NCBI RefSeq assembly: GCF_000614545.1
Contig: NZ_BAKW01000010.1
Coordinates: forward strand, 1-64,000
DNA from: Asaia platycodi JCM 25414
GTDB taxonomy: Bacteria > Pseudomonadota > Alphaproteobacteria > Acetobacterales > Acetobacteraceae
Length of the DNA stretch: 64,000 nucleotides
Direction: 5' to 3'
The position numbers and the translations under genes were made by a program. The notes below the pieces were generated by a model. That model saw only the letters and a program-made list of their open reading frames with translations, was not told the DNA's origin and made no database searches. Below, piece by piece: positions 21,033-29,892 of the stretch (positions within the stretch are counted from its first letter, which is position 1; every line of letters starts with the position of its first letter).

Positions 21033-22070
21033 ATGACCAACGCCACACGCTATCCGGCTGACCTTCTTACCGAATCCTGCCAGTCCAGACTCATCGCCGC
21101 AGGCGCCTTGCCTGAAGACGCTGCAGGAACCGTACGTGCCCTGATGCATGCGTCACGCCTGGGCACGGACAGCCACGGTGTGAGGCTGATCGGCTATTAT
21201 GTCGACATGCTCGAAAACGGCGGCGTGAACCGGCACCCGCAGCGCCGCTTCGAACAGACGGCCCCGGCGACCGGACGGCTCAACGCCGATTTCGGCCTCG
21301 CCCATGCCGCTTCCTATCAGGCCATGGATGAAGCCGTCTCTCTGGCGCGCCATGCGGGAATCGGTGCCGTGACCGTGCATCATTCCACCCATTACGGGGC
21401 GGGAGGCGCCTATGCGCTGGCCGCTGCCGAACAGGGCTTTGTCTCGCTGGTGCTGAGCAATTCTGACCGCGCCGTGGCTCTGGCGGGAGGGCGGGCGCCG
21501 TTTCATGGCACCAACCCCATCGCCATGGGCGCGCCCGTGCGCAACCGCAAACCGTGGCTGCTCGACATGGCCACATCTTCCATCCCTTTCAACCGCGTAA
21601 AGCTCTATCGCAGCCTCGGCCTGCCCCTGCCGCCCGAAGTCGCCCTGAACGAAGAAGGCCATCCCACGCTCGACGCCATGCAGGCACGTTTTCTGCAACC
21701 GCTTGGTGGCATGGCCTATGGTCACAAGGGGGCGGCGCTCGCCGGTATGGTGACGATTCTCTCTGCTATTCTCGCAGGGGCCGATCCCGACCCGGTCATG
21801 ATTTCGACGACTGAGGCGCAGAAAGGCCCGAAGCCACAGAATGTCGGCCATATCATGGTGGCATTCGACCCGGCCCGCTTCATCGGTCAGGAGGCTTTCG
21901 AAGCCGGGATGGCCCATTATCTCGACCTCCTTCATGCCTCGCCCGTCGCAGAGCCGGGCGTGCCGGTCTGCGCGCCGGGCGACAAGGAATGGGAAGAGGC
22001 CCTCCAAAGAGAGCAGCTCGGCATCCCCGTCGATCCCGATACGGAAAAATTCCTGGGCCTGTCCCACTGA
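21033..22070 (+). CDS. NAD(P)-dependent malate/L-lactate-type dehydrogenase (Ldh2 family)
   Basis: Cytosolic 2-hydroxy-acid dehydrogenase of the Ldh2/Mdh2 family, which includes malate, ureidoglycolate and 2,3-diketogulonate oxidoreductases. Conserved features: SRLGTDSHGVRL, the HHSTHYGAGGAYA helix with the catalytic His, GTNPIAMGAP and LLDMATSS. The GAALAGMVTILSAILAG segment and the C-terminal part are complete at 345 residues. As the last gene of the GntR-controlled set it should oxidise the acid imported by the symporter. The exact substrate is not decidable from sequence. Confidence 0.88.
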   Translation: MTNATRYPADLLTESCQSRLIAAGALPEDAAGTVRALMHASRLGTDSHGVRLIGYYVDMLENGGVNRHPQRRFEQTAPATGRLNADFGLAHAASYQAMDEAVSLARHAGIGAVTVHHSTHYGAGGAYALAAAEQGFVSLVLSNSDRAVALAGGRAPFHGTNPIAMGAPVRNRKPWLLDMATSSIPFNRVKLYRSLGLPLPPEVALNEEGHPTLDAMQARFLQPLGGMAYGHKGAALAGMVTILSAILAGADPDPVMISTTEAQKGPKPQNVGHIMVAFDPARFIGQEAFEAGMAHYLDLLHASPVAEPGVPVCAPGDKEWEEALQREQLGIPVDPDTEKFLGLSH

Positions 22071-22505
22071 CAGATCCCGGCCCGAGCTGCTGGCGGCTCG
22101 GACAATAGCCCGTCTTCGGGCAGCAAATATTCCCAATGACAAAGAAGTCGTCAGGCTGCGCAGCTATCCGCGCAAGCTGACGAGGCCACCCGGTATCGAT
22201 GACAGGCAATTCTGCTCCTGACAATCGCTTTCAACGCGCCAGAAATAACCGAAAATAAAATCCAGATTCCATCGACAATCATCGATCCGGCATTACTGGA
22301 TCAATGATGGATTTAGCCCGACGCAAAATCAGTCCATATAACCCGGCGCACGGCCTATATCATAAAATCATAATCCACAGACGATCTGTGTTATAAAAGA
22401 ATATGTTACATAAAGTTTCCTTTTCGTTTATTGCCCAAAAGGTCAGCTTATGCTCGGATATTACGAATTCGTATCGTAATGATGTCGTGCTGAAAGACCC
22501 CGTGA
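22071..22505. other. intergenic region with palindrome upstream of the receptor-peptidase-ggt genes
   Basis: About 435 bases, AT-richer towards the right, no credible gene. A nested palindrome at 22460-22480 (core TACGAATTCGTA, outer ATTACG/CGTAAT) lies 25 bases before the receptor start and could be an operator or overlap the promoter. A small GCCCG/CGGGC hairpin shortly after the dehydrogenase gene may aid termination. Confidence 0.45.
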
Positions 22506-25055
22506 ATGCCCCGCAAACTGCCGGCTGCCAGAAAAACCCTTGCGCCGAAAACCCTCGTTCTGGCCCTGATTTCATCTACTGCCCTTTTCCAGGGTTTTTC
22601 ACGCCCGGTTCTTGCTGCTGACACAGGCGAGGCCCTGCATGGCCAGCATAAACCGCACGGCCACCACCCTGCCGCATCGCAGAAAACCACCGACCGGAAA
22701 AATACTGTCGGGACAGATATGTCGGCACAGCATCGGAAAAGAGGCGCGGAGAAGGGGGCTGATGGTGGCAATGAAGCAATCATCGTCACCGGTACGCGCT
22801 CTTCGAACAAGCGCGTGCGTGACAGTTCCTCGCCCATCACCCTCTATACCCAGGCCCAGATGGAGCGTACCGGCGAGTTGAACCTCGCCAGTGTTCTGGC
22901 ACGCCTCGACCCGTCCATCAGCGTCTCGGCGCTGGGCAACGACACGGCGGCCCTGACCTCGTCCATCCGTATGCGCGGGCTGTCGGCCAACGAGGTTCTG
23001 GTGCTTGTCGATGGTAAGAGACGCAACATTACCGGCAATATGGCGGGAGGCACTACCCCGGTCGATCTCAACATGATCCCGGCGGGTGCCATCGATCATA
23101 TGGAAGTGCTGCGCGACGGCGCTGCCGCCATGTACGGGTCGGACGCCATTGCCGGAGTGGTGAACATCATCACCAGAAAGACCGATCATGGCATTCATAC
23201 CTACGCTCAGACAGGCGCGAACGCCTATAATGGCGATGGCTGGCAATATCTGATCGGTGCCGATGGCGGTCATAAATGGGGCAATGACGGCTTTGTCCAT
23301 ATTTCCGGTCAGGTCTATCACGCCGATCATTTCGTCGCCGATAACAAGAGCACGCGCGACCATCGCTGGACGGCCACATCGAGCTGGCCCGCCAATTCGA
23401 ACAAGATCGAGAGCACGCCCGAAGAGACCCGTGAAAATCTCTCGATCGAATGGGGCAAGGATGTCGTCGAGGGCCTGCGCACCTACGGGCTCGTCACCTA
23501 CGCGCATCGTCACGCCGAAGCCTATGAGAATTATCGTCTGCCCGGCGCCTCGGCCCCGACCACGATCTATCCCTATGGGTTCTCGCCGCTCGAAACGATC
23601 GACGAGAATAATTTTCAGGCCAATCTCGGCCTGAAAGGCGATAATCTTTTTGGCTTCAACTGGGATCTAAGCACGCTTTACGGCGAAGACGATGACGATA
23701 TCGGCGTCAAGAACACCTATAATTCCAGCTATGCCAAAATCTATGGCTATTCGCCCACAACCACGCGCGCTGCGACCTATCGCATGGCCCAGTGGACGAG
23801 CAATTTCGACATGCGCCGCAATTTCAATGTCGGCATGGCCACCCCCATGACCTTCGCCATGGGCGCCGAGCATCGTCTGGAAATGTACCATGTCGGGGCG
23901 GGTAATGACGCGTCCTATCTCTATGGCGGCACCTCTGGCTATGCAGGCATTTCCCCCGTCAGCGCGGGCACGTGGCAGCGCAATGTCTGGGCCGGGTATC
24001 TGGATGGCGACTTCCATCCGCTGAAGCACTGGGATCTCGATTTCGCCGGTCGCTTCGAGCACTATACCGATGCTGGCAATACCGAGACCGGCAAGGCCAC
24101 CACGCGCTATGATTTCACACGCCGCATCGCCATTCGCGGCACGATCAGCACAGGATTCAGGGCACCGACACTGGCTGAAGAGCATTACAGCTCGCTAAGT
24201 GTCTCGCCGACAGGCGCGTCGGGCCTGCTCGGCGCGAATAGCGCGGCTGCACGCGCCATCGGTGCGTCACAGCTCAAGCCCGAGCGATCGACCAGCGCCG
24301 AAGGCGGCATCGTGCTTGAGCCGATCGACCGTTTCCACATCTCCGCCGACGTCTATCAGATCAATATCCGTGACCGTATTCTGGCCGCATCGAGCATTGC
24401 GGGCACCTCTGCCCTTGAGGCGATCCAGGCTTCGGGCGTCGATATCGCAACAGGCAACGGCGTTTCCCTGAGCAATATCAAGGCTAATTATTACGCCAAT
24501 GCCGCCAGCACCCGCACGCAGGGCCTCGATATCCAGAGCGATTACCGCTTCCTGCTGCATCGCTATGGCTCGCTCGATCTCTCGCTGCTGCTCAACCTGA
24601 ACCGCACGGTCGTGAGCCATCTCAACACCAATATTTTCAACAATCCCTTTGCCAACGCCCAGACCCAGGCCTCGGCCCAAGGCGTGCCGCGCTCGAAAAT
24701 CATCCTCAACGCGCATTGGGATTACGGCAAATGGGGCGTCAATCTGCGCGAAACGCGTTTTGGCTCCTACAAGACCCTGCTCACCTATGAAGATCTCGCA
24801 CCGTCTTCTGTCCGCTATTCCACGACCACCTTCCTGCCCTTCGAAAACACGCCCGTCTGGACCACCGATCTTGAGGTGGCCTATCGCTTCAGCAAGCACT
24901 GGCGCTTCGCGATCGGTTCGAACAACATCTTTAACCAGCGCCCCCGCATGGTGCCGGCTGTCGTGAATTATCTCGGCCCGAAGATCTACGACTCAGCCTC
25001 TCCGCTTTCGATGACCGGCGCCTATTATTTCGGCCGTGTCGATGCGAATTTCTAA
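22506..25055 (+). CDS. TonB-dependent receptor linked to peptidase and gamma-glutamyltransferase
   Basis: An intact 849-residue outer-membrane receptor. A signal peptide ends near PVLAAD, followed by a His/Lys-rich linker of about 55 residues. The plug is clear: EAIIVTGTRSSNKRVRD, SIRMRGLSANEVLVLVDGKRR and VLRDGAAAMYGSDAIAGVVN. The barrel carries ISTGFRAPTLAEEHYSS, and the protein ends AYYFGRVDANF with a terminal Phe as barrel assembly requires. Its stop codon overlaps the peptidase start, so the two should be co-translated. The context points to uptake of peptides or a peptide-derived metal complex rather than a classical siderophore; that is inference. Confidence 0.92.
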   Translation: MPRKLPAARKTLAPKTLVLALISSTALFQGFSRPVLAADTGEALHGQHKPHGHHPAASQKTTDRKNTVGTDMSAQHRKRGAEKGADGGNEAIIVTGTRSSNKRVRDSSSPITLYTQAQMERTGELNLASVLARLDPSISVSALGNDTAALTSSIRMRGLSANEVLVLVDGKRRNITGNMAGGTTPVDLNMIPAGAIDHMEVLRDGAAAMYGSDAIAGVVNIITRKTDHGIHTYAQTGANAYNGDGWQYLIGADGGHKWGNDGFVHISGQVYHADHFVADNKSTRDHRWTATSSWPANSNKIESTPEETRENLSIEWGKDVVEGLRTYGLVTYAHRHAEAYENYRLPGASAPTTIYPYGFSPLETIDENNFQANLGLKGDNLFGFNWDLSTLYGEDDDDIGVKNTYNSSYAKIYGYSPTTTRAATYRMAQWTSNFDMRRNFNVGMATPMTFAMGAEHRLEMYHVGAGNDASYLYGGTSGYAGISPVSAGTWQRNVWAGYLDGDFHPLKHWDLDFAGRFEHYTDAGNTETGKATTRYDFTRRIAIRGTISTGFRAPTLAEEHYSSLSVSPTGASGLLGANSAAARAIGASQLKPERSTSAEGGIVLEPIDRFHISADVYQINIRDRILAASSIAGTSALEAIQASGVDIATGNGVSLSNIKANYYANAASTRTQGLDIQSDYRFLLHRYGSLDLSLLLNLNRTVVSHLNTNIFNNPFANAQTQASAQGVPRSKIILNAHWDYGKWGVNLRETRFGSYKTLLTYEDLAPSSVRYSTTTFLPFENTPVWTTDLEVAYRFSKHWRFAIGSNNIFNQRPRMVPAVVNYLGPKIYDSASPLSMTGAYYFGRVDANF

Positions 25056-27105
25056 GCCACGCTATCGGGCAGCGACAAAGCCCCTTCTCAGAGCCAGCGC
25101 TGCAACAGGGCTGGCCACATTCCTTGTCGCGGCGGCCCCCTCTCCCCCTCCGGCCCAAACCGGGCCGGAACCCGCACATATCTTCGCGCCCATCGATTAT
25201 CCGACGGCGATCAACCGCTATCGTTCTGCCGATGGCACACCCGGCCCCGATTACTGGCGTAACCGGGCCGATTACCGCATCGAAGTGGCGCTCGATGCCC
25301 CCACCCATCGCCTGACCGGGCGAGAAACCATCACCTATCGCAATAACTGCCCCAGCAGCCTGAACGTGCTGTGGATGCAGCTCGACCAGAATATCTACCG
25401 CGAGACATCACGGGGCGCTGCCGCCATGCCAGCGCGCTTCAAGGCGCATGGTCACACCGAGGGTGTGCAGATCGACCATGTTGCGCTGCTCGACGCCCAT
25501 GGAAAAGAAACCACTGTCACGCCGCTGATTTCCGACACACGGATGCAGATCGCCCTGCCCGCCCCGCTGCCACCCGCCAGCACGATCAAATTCAATGTGT
25601 CGTGGCATTACGAAGTGCCCGGCATCTGGGGCGGACGCACTGCCGTTACCCCATCGCGAAACGGGGATATTTTCGAGATCGCGCAGTTCTATCCACGCAT
25701 GGCCGTTTTCGACGATCTGCGCGGCTGGGATACTGCCCCCTATCTGGGTGGCGAATTCTATCTCGATTACGGCGATATTGATTATCGCGTCACTGTCCCT
25801 TCGAATTTCTTGGTCGTCGGATCGGGGGCGCTGCTCAATGAAAGCGAGGTTCTCACCGCGCAGGAGCGTCAGCGTCTTGCACAGGCACGGTTCAGCGAAA
25901 AACGTGTTCTGATCCGCGATCAGGCTGATATCGAAGCGGCTTCTCATAGACTCACCAGCGGCACACAGAGCTGGCATTTTTTCATGCCCAACACACGCGA
26001 TGTAGCTTTCGTCGCTTCTGCCGCCCTGCTTTGGGATGCTGCAAGGCTGGATCTGCCGCCTGTTGTCCCGGCCCCTGGGCTGAAACCTGCGCCACGACTG
26101 GCGATGTCGGTTTACCCCGTAGAGGGTATCGGCCCCCAGGCCTGGGACCGCTCGACGGAATATGTGAAGCATAGCATCGAGTATTTCTCGTCGAGCTGGT
26201 ATCCCTATCCTTGGGCGACCGCCATCAATGTCGGCGGTCATGGCGCCGGAATGGAATATCCCGGCATCGTTTTCGACGGCATGCAGGACCGTGATGCCAA
26301 GCTCTTCTGGATTACCACCCATGAGCTGGGCCATGGGTGGTTCCCGATGATTGTCGGCAGCAACGAGCGTCGACATGGCTTCATGGATGAGGGATTCAAT
26401 ACCTTCATCGACTCCCTTGCCTCTCAGCATTTCAACAAGGGAGAATTCGCCCCCAAGCAGGATGGAGAATACGCCCCCGCTACGGGCAAGCCTGCCGATG
26501 ACATCGTCAAGATCCTGACAAACCCGGTCTATGACCCGCTCATGACCCCCTCCACCATTCCGGGGCACGGCAACCGTCATGCCATGGCCTATTTCAAGGC
26601 CGCTTACGGGCTCGAATTGCTGCGCAGCCAGATTCTGGGGCCGGAGCGGTTTGATCGCGCTTTCCGGCATTACATCGCCGCATGGGCGTTCAAACACCCG
26701 ACGCCGTCGGATTTCTTTCGCCTGATGGAAAGCGATGCCGGTGAGGATCTCTCCTGGTTCTGGCGGGGATGGTATTTCGAAAATCGCAGCCCCGATTATG
26801 CGCTCGACACGATCGATTATCCCGATCATGACCCGGCGAAAGGCGCCTCTCTGACGATCAGCAGCAAGGGATGGCTCCCTTTGCCGGTAACACTCGCGGT
26901 CACCCGCGAGGATGGCAGCGTCGAACGCCTCGTGATTCCGACAGAAGTCTGGAGCGGCGGAAATACCCATGTGGTGACGCTCCGGGGAGGCAGCCCCGTA
27001 CGCCTCGCCACACTCGACCCGGATCATGCCATTCCCGATATCGACCGCAGCAATAACGCGCTCAGCCCGGCGCCTCCATCCACTTCGCCCTCCTCTTCCC
27101 ACTGA
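25042..27105 (+). CDS. M1-family zinc metallopeptidase, exported
   Basis: An aminopeptidase-type gluzincin. An N-terminal signal-like segment (LLRASAATGLATFLVAAA) is followed by a beta-rich domain starting near DYRIEVALDAPTHRLTGRE. The catalytic motif HELGH (His427, Glu428, His431) with the third ligand Glu450 in MDEGFN fits HExxH-x18-E exactly. The substrate-binding GxMEN motif is replaced by GAGMEYPG, as in the less-studied M1 branch. ATG 25042 overlaps the receptor stop; a GTG six bases earlier is the alternative start. It probably trims peptides in the periplasm before gamma-glutamyltransferase acts. Confidence 0.9.
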   Translation: MRISKPRYRAATKPLLRASAATGLATFLVAAAPSPPPAQTGPEPAHIFAPIDYPTAINRYRSADGTPGPDYWRNRADYRIEVALDAPTHRLTGRETITYRNNCPSSLNVLWMQLDQNIYRETSRGAAAMPARFKAHGHTEGVQIDHVALLDAHGKETTVTPLISDTRMQIALPAPLPPASTIKFNVSWHYEVPGIWGGRTAVTPSRNGDIFEIAQFYPRMAVFDDLRGWDTAPYLGGEFYLDYGDIDYRVTVPSNFLVVGSGALLNESEVLTAQERQRLAQARFSEKRVLIRDQADIEAASHRLTSGTQSWHFFMPNTRDVAFVASAALLWDAARLDLPPVVPAPGLKPAPRLAMSVYPVEGIGPQAWDRSTEYVKHSIEYFSSSWYPYPWATAINVGGHGAGMEYPGIVFDGMQDRDAKLFWITTHELGHGWFPMIVGSNERRHGFMDEGFNTFIDSLASQHFNKGEFAPKQDGEYAPATGKPADDIVKILTNPVYDPLMTPSTIPGHGNRHAMAYFKAAYGLELLRSQILGPERFDRAFRHYIAAWAFKHPTPSDFFRLMESDAGEDLSWFWRGWYFENRSPDYALDTIDYPDHDPAKGASLTISSKGWLPLPVTLAVTREDGSVERLVIPTEVWSGGNTHVVTLRGGSPVRLATLDPDHAIPDIDRSNNALSPAPPSTSPSSSH

Positions 27106-27120
27106 TTTCAGGACCGCCCC

Positions 27121-28917
27121 ATGGCTTTTCCCGCTTCACCCTCCCGTCGCTGGCGCCAGCGTCTTTTTGCTTCTGCCGTTTCCTGCGCCGTGTCGGTCTC
27201 GGCTCTTGCAACCGCCCAGGCGGCACCTGGAGGTGACGCGCTCAATTTCGGTGGCGCCATGACCAGCCGCCCCCCTATTCCCTCGACCCAGGGCGCGCAT
27301 GGAATGGTGGTCTCGGCGCAGCATCTGGCCTCGGATGTCGGGGCGAAGATCCTGCGTGACGGCGGCAATGCCGTCGATGCTGCCGTGGCCGTGGGCTATG
27401 CGTTGGCCGTCGTTTATCCGGCGGCGGGCAATATCGGTGGCGGCGGGTTCATGACCCTGCGCACGCCAGATGGCAAAGCCTATTTCATCGATTTCCGCGA
27501 ACACGCCCCGCTCGCTGCTACCGAGACGATGTATCAGGACAAGGAGGGCAAGATCATCAAGGGGCTCTCGACCATCGGATGGAAATCGGTCGGCGTGCCC
27601 GGCACGGTGGCCGGGCTTGATCTCGTGCTCAAACGCTGGGGCCGTTTGTCGCGTGCCAAGGTCATGGCCCCTGCTATCGCTCTGGCCGGTGAAGGCTACA
27701 CTCTGGAAGAGAACGACGTTCACCTGCTGAACACCTCGACCAAGGCCTTCATCAACGATCCCTATGCCACGAAAATCTTTCTGCGCGCCGACCGCCAGCC
27801 CTTTACAGTTGGCGATCGCTTCAAACAGACCGACCTCGCCCGCTCGCTGCAAGCCATCGCCGATAAGGGGCCGGATGTCTTTTATCGCGGCTGGATCGCT
27901 GAAGAGACAGTGCGTGTCAGCAAGGAGAATGGCGGCCTGCTGACCATGGCCGATTTTGCCGCCTACAAGCCGCGTGTCATGGCGCCGGTACGCTGCACCT
28001 ATCGTGGCTATCAGATCGATACCGCCCCGCCACCAAGCGGAGGCGGTGTGGCGCTATGTGAAATGCTGAACATTCTGTCGGGCTACGACCTCAAGGCCGA
28101 AGGGCTCTACAGCGCGCTCTCGACACATCAGGAAGTCGAGGCGATGCGTCACACCTATTCGGATCGACGCGATCTGGGTGATCCTGCCTTCGTCAAGAAC
28201 CCCGTGGACCACCTTATCGACCCGGCTTATGCCGCAAAAATCCGCGCTGGCATCCCTGCCGAAGATGCTGTTGCCTCAGCCAGCCTCATGGCTGGTGACC
28301 CGCAGCCCGAAAAACGCGAAACAACGCAATATTCGATCATGGATCACTCGGGCTATGCCGTTTCCGTCACCTACACGCTCAATGGCTGGTTCGGGGCGAA
28401 AGTCATGGCGGGCAGCGCCGGGTATTTTCTGAATGACGAAATGGATGATTTCTCGTCCAAACCCGGCGAGCCGAACATGTTCGGCATTGTCGGGAGCAAG
28501 GCCAATGCCATCGCACCCGGCAAGACGCCGCTCTCTTCCATGTCACCCACCATTCTCTCCAGAGATGGCAGGGCCATCATGGCCATCGGCAGCCCGGGCG
28601 GCTCCCGCATTCCCACCATCACCGTCGCCGCCATTCTGGGTGTGGTCGATTACGGCATGACCATTCAGGAAACCGTCGACATGCCGCGCATTCACGAACA
28701 ATGGCAGCCCGAAGCCGTCGAAATAGAACCCGGCGCCTTGGCGGAACCGGTCATGGCCACACTGCGCGCTCACGGCTACACGCTTGAAACACATCAGCCC
28801 TGGGGCTCCGTCGAAGGCGTTCTTGCAGGCGGTGCCAAGCTAGGTTCGCATCCCGACGGCCATTTCTATGGCGGTTACGATCGTCGTCATGCGGGTGGCG
28901 GCGCGACCGGAGAATAA
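27121..28917 (+). CDS. ggt: gamma-glutamyltransferase, periplasmic
   Basis: An N-terminal-nucleophile hydrolase that cleaves glutathione and other gamma-glutamyl compounds. A signal peptide ends in ATAQA. The proenzyme has large-subunit motifs NAVDAAVAVGYALAVVYP and GNIGGGGFMTLR. It self-cleaves at TTQYS, making Thr401 the new N-terminus; most homologues read TTHYS, so His is replaced by Gln. The small subunit has the SSMSPTI and GSPGGSRIPT active-site loops. At 598 residues it is full length. It follows the M1 peptidase by 15 bases, so receptor, peptidase and Ggt read as one operon for scavenging peptides or glutathione. Confidence 0.94.
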   Translation: MAFPASPSRRWRQRLFASAVSCAVSVSALATAQAAPGGDALNFGGAMTSRPPIPSTQGAHGMVVSAQHLASDVGAKILRDGGNAVDAAVAVGYALAVVYPAAGNIGGGGFMTLRTPDGKAYFIDFREHAPLAATETMYQDKEGKIIKGLSTIGWKSVGVPGTVAGLDLVLKRWGRLSRAKVMAPAIALAGEGYTLEENDVHLLNTSTKAFINDPYATKIFLRADRQPFTVGDRFKQTDLARSLQAIADKGPDVFYRGWIAEETVRVSKENGGLLTMADFAAYKPRVMAPVRCTYRGYQIDTAPPPSGGGVALCEMLNILSGYDLKAEGLYSALSTHQEVEAMRHTYSDRRDLGDPAFVKNPVDHLIDPAYAAKIRAGIPAEDAVASASLMAGDPQPEKRETTQYSIMDHSGYAVSVTYTLNGWFGAKVMAGSAGYFLNDEMDDFSSKPGEPNMFGIVGSKANAIAPGKTPLSSMSPTILSRDGRAIMAIGSPGGSRIPTITVAAILGVVDYGMTIQETVDMPRIHEQWQPEAVEIEPGALAEPVMATLRAHGYTLETHQPWGSVEGVLAGGAKLGSHPDGHFYGGYDRRHAGGGATGE

Positions 28918-28931
28918 ACAAGCAAATTTTG

Positions 28932-29039
28932 CGGGGCGCTGCCCCGATCACCGGAAAGGGGCGCACCCCTTTCATCCCTATTTGAGGGCGCCCAAAGGGC
29001 GACCGCCCTTTGGCGGGGCATGGGGGAGAGCCCCATGCC
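28932..29039. repeat. four consecutive GC-rich hairpins between convergent genes
   Basis: Perfect stems in a row: CGGGGC/GCCCCG, GAAAGGGG/CCCCTTTC (8 bp), CCAAAGGGCG/CGCCCTTTGG (10 bp) and GGCATGGGG/CCCCATGCC (9 bp). The block fills the whole gap between ggt and the ferritin-like gene. It looks like a REP/BIME-type repeated element of acetic acid bacteria that may also stop transcription from both sides. Dispersion elsewhere in the genome cannot be judged from this window. Confidence 0.7.
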
Positions 29040-29041
29040 TG

Positions 29042-29892
29042 TCAACGCGACAGACCGCGCCCTTTATCCCATAGGCGCAACCCACGCAGCGCCAGATCGG
29101 CAATGCCGGGAAGCAGCCGGGGTTGCATGAGACCAGGGTCGAATGCCGTCATGCGACGGGCATTTTCGCGATAGCAATCCTCGACGAAGCCGCGGAAAGA
29201 GAAGCCGTCGAGAAAGAGATTGGTCTGGGTCACGGCGAAATCGCGCCCGTCATTGGGCTCCTGCCCACGACGCACCATACCCAGAAGGCGGCTGAGCGCG
29301 CGCAGGTAGAAATGCAGCGATTTGAATGACCGCCTTGCGCGGCCAAGGCCGCGACGCTTTTCACGCCAAGCCATATAATTGATGAAGAAGACGATGTGAC
29401 GCGTCTCTTCGAACATCAGGATATCGAAGATCTCGAACATCTTTTCGGGCAGGAAGTGCGACTGGCGCGCACTTTTGAAAGCGCCAAACCCGAGAAAGGC
29501 GTCGAGACATTCACCGAAGCCGAAATCGATGAAGGCTTTCTCGAGATCGGCAGGGAATTTCTCGATCGGCTGCTTCTCGGCATCGAGACCGTAACGCTCG
29601 ATCATGACGCGAATCAGATCGGCATGACGGGCCTCTTCGTAGCCCTGAAGCCTGACAGCCTCTTTCACCTCAGGTCGATGATCTGGGGCGTAAAGGCGTC
29701 GACAATGGCCCCAGCCCGGCGCTCGGTATGATACACCTCCTGCCAGAACGGGACCGCACGGAGCCGGGACAGTTCTTCTTCCGTCAGTTCGGGCCAGGGG
29801 AGCGTCTCAGGATCGAACACCTGATGGGTGTCGATAAACTGCTGACAGAAATAGTGCTTATGCGCCTCTGATCCCGGCTCAATCATACTCAT
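29042..29892 (-). CDS. ferritin-like di-iron protein, second of a tandem pair (frame break)
   Basis: A helical protein with two Glu/His metal-binding motifs, EEARHADL and EETRHIVFF, separated by about 85 residues, the spacing of a four-helix di-iron carboxylate protein. The function is unknown; such proteins include oxygenases, oxidases and iron-storage relatives. The frame breaks near 29673: one added C restores IIDPEVKEAVRLQGYEEARH. Its ATG overlaps the stop of the preceding paralogue by four bases (ATGA), so the pair is probably translationally coupled. No signal peptide; a cytosolic role is likely. Confidence 0.72.

Noticed and set aside
28932..29039. A CRISPR array
   Set aside because: The repeated-looking GC-rich units are different hairpins, not a constant repeat with unique spacers. 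No cas gene is in the window.
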